Assembly (NCBI RefSeq): GCF_000971335.1
Contig: NZ_JZJL01000049.1
Location: 1 to 35,473, forward strand
Source of the DNA: Chromobacterium vaccinii
GTDB lineage: Bacteria > Pseudomonadota > Gammaproteobacteria > Burkholderiales > Chromobacteriaceae
DNA length: 35,473 bases
Reading direction: 5' to 3'
In this document: one piece after another, positions 29,808-35,473 of the stretch
Position numbering within the stretch: position 1 is the stretch's first letter
Layout of the letters: the number at the start of each line of letters is the position of its first letter
The notes under the pieces: generated by a model
What the model was told of the DNA's origin: nothing
The model's input: only the letters and a program-made list of their open reading frames with translations
Databases searched by the model: none
Program-made: the position numbers and the translations under genes

Positions 29808-29984
29808 AAATCCGATTCCGTGCCACAGTTCGCCTCGCTCACAGCACCGCCCGCAGGGCAAAGTCCTGCACACCGGTGTCCGCCAGCTATGCCACTCGGC
29901 TACAGAGCAGTCAACAATCCAGGAATCTACAAACGGATGGCCTGTGCTAATTCCGACCCGCCTTCCTCTGTGGAGAAGGCGAGT

Positions 29985-31484
29985 TCATACCGCCTCGCCG
30001 GCGTGGATAGGGGACAGGCGGAAACAGAAACGCCGAAACAGAGCTGACTCGCACCTCACCTCACCGCTCAAACGCAACGCTATGCTGATCAGCGTGTGGT
30101 CCAGCATGTAGAGACGATTGCCTTCCCTGGCGCCACCGTCGGATAGTTTGTCTATCACCCAGGCTATCGGCGCCATGCCCTGATAACGGGCTCGTGGTTT
30201 GAAAAGCAGGTCAGCGACACCGATTTCCGCCATCATATTAAGCGCGTAGCTGAACGGATAAGGCCGATTAGCGCTATCCATATCGCTGCGATCAAGATCG
30301 ACAAAAGCGTCCGCCAGTTTCTCCAGCATCTCGCCGCCGATCAGATCAAGCCGCCCGGTCACCATGGCAGTTTCAATTAGGTAGGAATAGGAAATGCCAT
30401 GAAGGAAGAAATTCTCGCCAGGGTCGATATATCGCCATTGCCCGACAATCTCGGAGACGAAGGTGTCGAAATCCAATATCTCGGTCTTCAAACGACCCAA
30501 ATTGTGCAAGGCAACGATATAGTACAGGCCCATATGGGTGCGCTCTACCGGGGTGATTTCCGCCAGCAGTCGTCCAGCCTCGGCCAAACGGTCCTTGCCA
30601 TGATTCAGATACCCGTCCCTGCCCGACATGGCAATGGCATTCAACATGGTCAACAAAGGATAGATCCTGACAAAGGCCTCGGACATCGGCTGCGGAAAGG
30701 CAGGCGGCATATTCAGCTCATCGGCGCGGTCCAAATAATCCAACACATCCTTCATATAATCGCGATCGCCATCGAATATTTCGCTATCCTGTCCCAGCAA
30801 CAAGATTACAGAGAACAGCATGGCTCCGCCGCGCCCTCGAAAAAACGGTGACGGAACCCTATCCAGCACCGACAGCGCCTCGCGGATATAATTGCGACCG
30901 CCCGACAATAGACGGTTCTGCATGTCATACTGGCCCAAAACCAACAGAGCCGCGGAATAAGCCGATAGCTTTTCATAGTCGCCGTGCCTACCCTTGTTCT
31001 CATCCGGAATCTGGTTAGGCTGAATCTCGTCCAACATGGCTAGCACTTCGCCGGGAAAATCTAGCTCGTCATTGAACAACAGACTTTTATCCAGTCCCAG
31101 CTTGCTAGCGGCGTCAAGCAATATGCAGCCGGACATCAAGCGCCAGTACGGATTGCCTTCTCGACGCAGCGCATCCAACACAGAAGCCAGCGCGCGTTCG
31201 ACATCCCGCCTATCGAGCCGCGTGGCTGGATCGGCCACCTCCAAGATCAAACCAGCCAGACGGCTCGAGAACAAGGTATAGCTATTGGAGGCAGTGACCT
31301 TAGCCTCCAACAAGGCAAAAGCTTGGCGAATCTCTGCAGCGACTGCGCCATCATATCCGATGGGGTACTGACCCAGGCCCAATCCGCGCACCATCCTGCT
31401 CCACGGCGTCGCGATCATCCGGGATTCGTTCGATAAATCGTCTAGGCTCCGTACCGGCGAAGCGATGTTAACGGCAATGCCCAT
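29985..31484 (-). CDS. Helical-repeat protein of unknown function, partner of the acyltransferase-kinase
   Basis: A 499-residue cytosolic protein that is almost entirely alpha-helical, with repeating paired helices (for example YEKLSAYSAALLVLGQYDMQ, RGGAMLFSVILLLGQ, TLISIALRLSGEV), suggesting an alpha-solenoid or alpha/alpha-toroid. I see no catalytic motif that identifies a known enzyme and no signal peptide. It lies 98 bp downstream of the 1267-residue gene in the same direction, so both are likely in one transcript. Base use is somewhat less GC-rich than the backbone. It could be a scaffold or a cyclase-type enzyme acting on the product of its partner. The ribosome site is weak (AAAGAA). 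Confidence 0.7.
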   Translation of the reverse strand: MGIAVNIASPVRSLDDLSNESRMIATPWSRMVRGLGLGQYPIGYDGAVAAEIRQAFALLEAKVTASNSYTLFSSRLAGLILEVADPATRLDRRDVERALASVLDALRREGNPYWRLMSGCILLDAASKLGLDKSLLFNDELDFPGEVLAMLDEIQPNQIPDENKGRHGDYEKLSAYSAALLVLGQYDMQNRLLSGGRNYIREALSVLDRVPSPFFRGRGGAMLFSVILLLGQDSEIFDGDRDYMKDVLDYLDRADELNMPPAFPQPMSEAFVRIYPLLTMLNAIAMSGRDGYLNHGKDRLAEAGRLLAEITPVERTHMGLYYIVALHNLGRLKTEILDFDTFVSEIVGQWRYIDPGENFFLHGISYSYLIETAMVTGRLDLIGGEMLEKLADAFVDLDRSDMDSANRPYPFSYALNMMAEIGVADLLFKPRARYQGMAPIAWVIDKLSDGGAREGNRLYMLDHTLISIALRLSGEVRCESALFRRFCFRLSPIHAGEAV

Positions 31485-31582
31485 AAACTAGTTCTTTCGA
31501 GAAAACATTGAGATAGCGCCCGGCCCGAAAACCGGCTCCATCTGCGGGCATCTCGCATGCGGAACCGGGCGCGACATGCCGA

Positions 31583-34500
31583 TCAGGCCATTTCAAACTC
31601 AGTCGCGCCGCGCTCCTCCCGCGGTGACCAAAGGTCGCCCTGGCTCGACAACCGGTACGGCAACGGCGGAACCGGAATGCCAAGAAACTCCCTGCGCCGT
31701 CCTTCCAGCATCTCCAAAGCCCAGTTCAGCCACTTAACCCCTTCGCAATAAATCGCGACCGGCCTGCGCTGCGTCTGGTAGTTATCGATCAGGCTGCCAT
31801 CCAGCTCGCTTTGGAAATGGAAGGGAGGCATCGCCGCAAAATGCGTCCCCATCACAAAAACCAGGCGTATCAGCCAATAGGGATCATCGCGCAAGGCCTG
31901 GGAATCGGCCTCAGCCAAGCCATAGACACTCGCCATCACCGGTCCGAAATAATCCTCCATCCCCAGGGCTTCCTTCTCCGGGCGCACATCCAGCCCCTTC
32001 TCCACACAGTCCCTGATGCGATAGGACTTCTGGAACGGGTTGTCTTCGACAAACTGGATGTCGACGCACGGGATCTTCCCCTCTCCGGTCTGCACCTGAA
32101 TCCTGAAATACTCGTAATGGATCTCGTCGTAATGGCCCAACGAGTTGTGCCAGGGCTTGTTGTCATACATCGCGTCGTCGCACGTCTCAGCGCCGTCGTT
32201 CTCGAAACCAATGGCCCTCGGGTCCAGAAACTTGATACCCAAGGAGTCCGCCGTGATGGCCTGCAAAGCCTCGTCTATCGCCGTCGCATCCGCCCCCTCG
32301 TCAATCAGCCTTTGCGCATGCAGCAATGGGCCGGTTTCCGTCATCTTGATATTTTCGGTATTGGTATCGCCCATCACCAGCGAATGGAAGCGGGGTTCCA
32401 GAACCCGCAGAAATTCCGGACGCTCACGGAAATGCCTTACCAAGGCAAGCAAATTCAGATAGGGCGTGCCATTGATGACGATTTGCTCGGTGCCCAGCAG
32501 ATTCTTGTCGAATACCACCGGTGCCGTGCGTGCGCTCAAGGCCAGCCTGTCTTCAATCTTCTTGAAATACGAGATATCCAGCGTCTCTCCCGGAGCGGGA
32601 GCGCGATTGACCGCGTGCACGCTACGCGTCAGAAAATGAAAGATCTCGGAATAGATTCGGGAAACGATGACGGGGGCTGGAGAATTTTTTTCGACGAAGC
32701 GGCTGACCTCCTCCCCGGGTACATAGCTCATCTCGTAGATGACTTCCTTATTGCTCGTCTTGTCATTCTTCTGGAGATGCGATGGAATCGGTATGCTTCT
32801 TTCCAGAATATGGTGCACCATAGGGAAATAAGGCCTTACCGAATCAGGCAATGCCTGCAGATACTCGGCCTGCTTCTTCGCCTTGGCGAACGGAGGCAGC
32901 ATGACCCCCTTGCCCTTGGGATCCCAATGCGCCGCCGTCAGCGCCTCGCTCAAGGTCTTGCGCACGATGATCTCGTTATCGTCCTCCCGGGTCAGGAACA
33001 TCGTCATCGATTCGCTGCCACCCTTCCCGAAACCGACGATCTTCTCCTCCATGCTGACATAGGCATACACCGTGTTGCTGAGCAGCCTTCTGCTTTGGGC
33101 GTAGCGCATAACTTTTTCGTTATCATCAGTCAGCGTGGAAACGCACAGGTCGTCAAACTCGTCGAGCTCCAGATTGGCATGGCGCTTCCAGATCTCCATC
33201 GGATGGGACAAGGAGATGATAGACGCCTTATACGCACCGGTATCCACCCGTTCGGCAGGCAGATACGCTCCCAGGGAAATGATATGGCAGTTGTCGCTGA
33301 GCCTCAAACAGCATCCGTCAGCCATTCCGCCCCTGGTCTGGAAAACGCTGCGGGTGGCAGCTTCCAGATCCTTCCGGGACTGGATCGGGTGGCCTTCAGG
33401 CGCGATGACGGGGATATCGGAGCCTTTGAACGATACGAACAACCTTTCCAGCGCGATGCCGACCTCGTCGGAACCGGCGCCGCTCCTGAGATAGGCGCAA
33501 TACAATTCGACGATATCGGTCAGCGAGCCCGCCCCAGCGATGGCCAGGGCAACCAGCCACCCCATGGGATCGCTTCCTTCCAGATAGAAGTCACGCTGGG
33601 TAAAGATCGCCGGCCGATAAAGACGGAATGTCTGGAACAAGGTGTACTGGTAAACGATGTAGCTGATCGCCATCTGATCGGCGGTCAACACCGTCCCGCC
33701 GGTCAGCCTGAGGAAGCCGTCATCGCCGACGCGCAGCATCTTCAGCATCTGGTCATAGATTTCCCTGGCGATGGACTGCGTTTCCAGCAATAACCGCGTA
33801 TTACGCACCAGGCTCGCCAGATCCAGCTTTTCCAGCTGCTCGAAGTGGAAAACCACCACCTCGGTTGGCTCGACATGACTCAGAAAACTCTGATTGGCGG
33901 CACCGCCGTTCGCGTCGATCACCTTGAGTTCGGCATACACCCGTCCCAGCTGCTCCTGCCTGCCCTCTATCGTTTTCTTCAGGCGGGCCTGCAGGATCAA
34001 CTCGCCCTTGTTGATGTGTATGCTCTTTCTATGGCGATAGGTGTGCTGGAAAATCTCCAAAAAGCGGTAGTAGGCCGGCGACCGCTCCCGCCGGCCATGC
34101 AGCATCTCCTTGGTCAATATCCCGGTCATCGCCCGGAACAGATAGCGCTTGTGGAAAGGGCTGCTCGAGGCGCGAAGGAAGATTTCCCGCAACATATCGT
34201 AATGCGGTTGCCGCAGCTGATCCTCGGAAGCATGCAGGTTTTCCAGCTCTTTATGCACGTCGCCGACCAGCATCATCGCCTGTAGCAGCTGCTCGGTCTC
34301 ATCGTCGGCTCCGGAATACGCCATGACCGGCACTTCGCAATGATTATCGATCAGCAATTGGACCGACTTGCCGCCAAGTCCCAGCTCCAGAACGATGTCC
34401 GGATTCATATTTCCTAGCTCGGCCACCGTCTCTCGCGAAGCCATCACCTCATCGACTATCGCCAGAATGGAATTGCGCACCTCTTGCCCAGTCTTCAGCA

Positions 34501-35386
34501 GGCCCTGGCCATGGTTGGAAATCACCGGCACCGCCGCGTCGTTGAAAACGATCCCGTTGCTGTCGATGAACCCCTCCAGTGCCAGCCGGACGCTGCGCAT
34601 CCGGTCCGAATGCGCCAGAAACTTTGTCGGAGCCTTCAACTCCTCCACCTGGACCAGCGGGAAGTTTTTCATAAACAGGTCAAAGCCCTGCTTGATCGAG
34701 GTGCGCACATAAATATTGGTCTGATTCCAGGAATAAAATTTATGCACCTCGACATCAGACTTCAGATAAAACTTCTTGATTCCATCCAATGCATTCGCCA
34801 AATCGTCGGCGGCGCCTTTCAGCGCGCATACGTGGAATGGTTCGGAAACCAGCTTCTTGTTTCTCCAGGAATCAGGCAGATAACTGACGACGCTTTCGCA
34901 GAAGGCATCCATTGCCTCCTCCCCTTCGGCCGCCATCATCATCAGCGGTGTGAAGACTTGGGCGATCTTGACCCCGTCGCGGCAAGAAAGCGAGCCGCTG
35001 GCCACGGCCGAGGCGATCACTCCAAAACTTTCGCCGGTATAAGCGATGAACTGCATCGGAACGCACTTCTTTCTCGCCACCGAACGGAGATAGGCATCCA
35101 AGGCTAGGTTGTGCACCAGTAATCCGGCGCCGATGAAACCCAGTTGCTCAAGTTTTCCAGCCGGCAGGTTCTCAGGAACCATCAACAGTTTTTCAGGCTG
35201 CGATCGATGGCCCAATGCCTCGGCGGCCTCTTGATAAACATCTTTCACATCCTGAAATTCACAATCCAGCAATGCCCTTCCGATGTTCTGATAAGCCGCC
35301 CGGCTACCCAGCCCCGGAAAAAAGCCGACAATACGGTTGCTTGCGACACCGGAGGCCGAAGGCCAGGAAAACGTCTTGTTCAGCAT
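31583..35386 (-). CDS. Acyltransferase / degenerate acyltransferase / kinase-like fusion protein
   Basis: A 1267-residue protein. Residues of about 18-360 are a FabD/PKS-type acyltransferase: FFPGLGSR opening, TGESFG with nucleophile S120, and the AHSDRM block where the catalytic His normally lies; LELGLGGKSVQLL closes it. Residues of about 560-720 look like a second acyltransferase whose GHSxG is replaced by GSDPMG (near 605), so probably inactive. From about 780 a kinase-like fold starts (GFGKGGSES, then IVRKTL); D1007-T-N-T-E-N1012 and LDPR with D1055 match the catalytic loop and metal site of APH-type phosphotransferases. It would load an acyl group and phosphorylate something, perhaps the same product. 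The substrate is unknown. The nearest ribosome site, AGAAGGG, is 12 bp upstream. Confidence 0.7.
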   Translation of the reverse strand: MLNKTFSWPSASGVASNRIVGFFPGLGSRAAYQNIGRALLDCEFQDVKDVYQEAAEALGHRSQPEKLLMVPENLPAGKLEQLGFIGAGLLVHNLALDAYLRSVARKKCVPMQFIAYTGESFGVIASAVASGSLSCRDGVKIAQVFTPLMMMAAEGEEAMDAFCESVVSYLPDSWRNKKLVSEPFHVCALKGAADDLANALDGIKKFYLKSDVEVHKFYSWNQTNIYVRTSIKQGFDLFMKNFPLVQVEELKAPTKFLAHSDRMRSVRLALEGFIDSNGIVFNDAAVPVISNHGQGLLKTGQEVRNSILAIVDEVMASRETVAELGNMNPDIVLELGLGGKSVQLLIDNHCEVPVMAYSGADDETEQLLQAMMLVGDVHKELENLHASEDQLRQPHYDMLREIFLRASSSPFHKRYLFRAMTGILTKEMLHGRRERSPAYYRFLEIFQHTYRHRKSIHINKGELILQARLKKTIEGRQEQLGRVYAELKVIDANGGAANQSFLSHVEPTEVVVFHFEQLEKLDLASLVRNTRLLLETQSIAREIYDQMLKMLRVGDDGFLRLTGGTVLTADQMAISYIVYQYTLFQTFRLYRPAIFTQRDFYLEGSDPMGWLVALAIAGAGSLTDIVELYCAYLRSGAGSDEVGIALERLFVSFKGSDIPVIAPEGHPIQSRKDLEAATRSVFQTRGGMADGCCLRLSDNCHIISLGAYLPAERVDTGAYKASIISLSHPMEIWKRHANLELDEFDDLCVSTLTDDNEKVMRYAQSRRLLSNTVYAYVSMEEKIVGFGKGGSESMTMFLTREDDNEIIVRKTLSEALTAAHWDPKGKGVMLPPFAKAKKQAEYLQALPDSVRPYFPMVHHILERSIPIPSHLQKNDKTSNKEVIYEMSYVPGEEVSRFVEKNSPAPVIVSRIYSEIFHFLTRSVHAVNRAPAPGETLDISYFKKIEDRLALSARTAPVVFDKNLLGTEQIVINGTPYLNLLALVRHFRERPEFLRVLEPRFHSLVMGDTNTENIKMTETGPLLHAQRLIDEGADATAIDEALQAITADSLGIKFLDPRAIGFENDGAETCDDAMYDNKPWHNSLGHYDEIHYEYFRIQVQTGEGKIPCVDIQFVEDNPFQKSYRIRDCVEKGLDVRPEKEALGMEDYFGPVMASVYGLAEADSQALRDDPYWLIRLVFVMGTHFAAMPPFHFQSELDGSLIDNYQTQRRPVAIYCEGVKWLNWALEMLEGRRREFLGIPVPPLPYRLSSQGDLWSPREERGATEFEMA

Positions 35387-35423
35387 GATGCGGCGGACCC
35401 TTCTTAATATGGGGAGTGAGACC

Positions 35424-35452
35424 GGCCAGCAGGTCCATGGTCGCTGCTGGCC
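35424..35452. other. Inverted repeat upstream of the acyltransferase-kinase gene
   Basis: GGCCAGCAG (35424-35432) pairs perfectly with CTGCTGGCC (35444-35452). No T run follows, so it may be the terminator stem of a gene beyond the window or an operator. The 87 bp upstream of the ATG hold nothing else I can name. Confidence 0.4.
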
Positions 35453-35473
35453 ATCAGTGTTATCTAGGCGGCT

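Noticed and set aside
29808-29984. tRNA-like or terminator sequence after the ABC stub
   Set aside because: Short hairpins exist, but no cloverleaf can be built and no T run follows.
31811-33793. 660-codon open frame antisense to the acyltransferase-kinase gene
   Set aside because: Product is compositionally skewed and without motifs; the opposite strand carries recognisable acyltransferase and kinase signatures.

Overview
The window looks like a chromosomal segment of a high-GC betaproteobacterium of the Chromobacterium type (Neisseriales). This rests on the GC-rich backbone, the gene order BON lipoprotein - gmhA/diaA - yraN - lpoA-like facing rsmI, and proteins of a Chromobacterium/Ralstonia flavour. 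I could run no database search, so the genus is an inference.

Left backbone (1-5923): a truncated Tim44-like membrane protein, an EAL phosphodiesterase with a C-terminal sensor-like domain, then a leftward four-gene envelope operon (lpoA-like, yraN, gmhA/diaA, BON lipoprotein). It is driven by a promoter inside the start of the divergent rsmI. A tRNA-Leu(CAA) follows with its own promoter.

Mobile island (about 5924-17801): an 11.9 kb P4-like phage satellite sits in the 3' end of the tRNA. It has a P4-type tyrosine integrase with repeated arm-like sites at both ends, a HEPN-motif cargo gene in the position where P4-like satellites carry defence genes, and an AlpA regulator. Then come a coiled-coil protein of the size of P4 Sid, a P2-family major capsid protein, an Ogr/Delta zinc finger, and a second Ogr-like zinc finger on the opposite strand. 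A control region, two small genes, a 933-residue primase-helicase, an iteron origin (TCCACGGTTT repeats, the first four spaced exactly 21 bp) and a membrane-anchored cargo gene complete it. No portal, terminase or tail genes are present, so the element should depend on a P2-like helper while bringing its own capsid protein.

Right scar (17789-21021): beyond the right attachment-like site lie a second terminator copy and an in-frame tail of another integrase. Then come an AT-rich membrane protein, a highly structured gene-free stretch, an XRE repressor, a second member of a small protein family also found in the satellite, and a 98-bp tandem repeat. I read this as the remains of one or more older insertions.

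Right backbone and biosynthetic genes (21113-35473): a small secreted protein, a secreted adenosine-deaminase-family enzyme, an orphan nuoA, and a radical SAM enzyme paired with a Gly/Phe-rich small protein (possible peptide-modification pair). Next are a lipoprotein coupled to a DUF4105 outer-membrane-type protein, a bestrophin-like channel, and an 18-codon stub resembling an ABC exporter start. A leftward pair follows: a 1267-residue acyltransferase/kinase-like fusion and a 499-residue helical protein, possibly the edge of a biosynthetic cluster continuing beyond the window.
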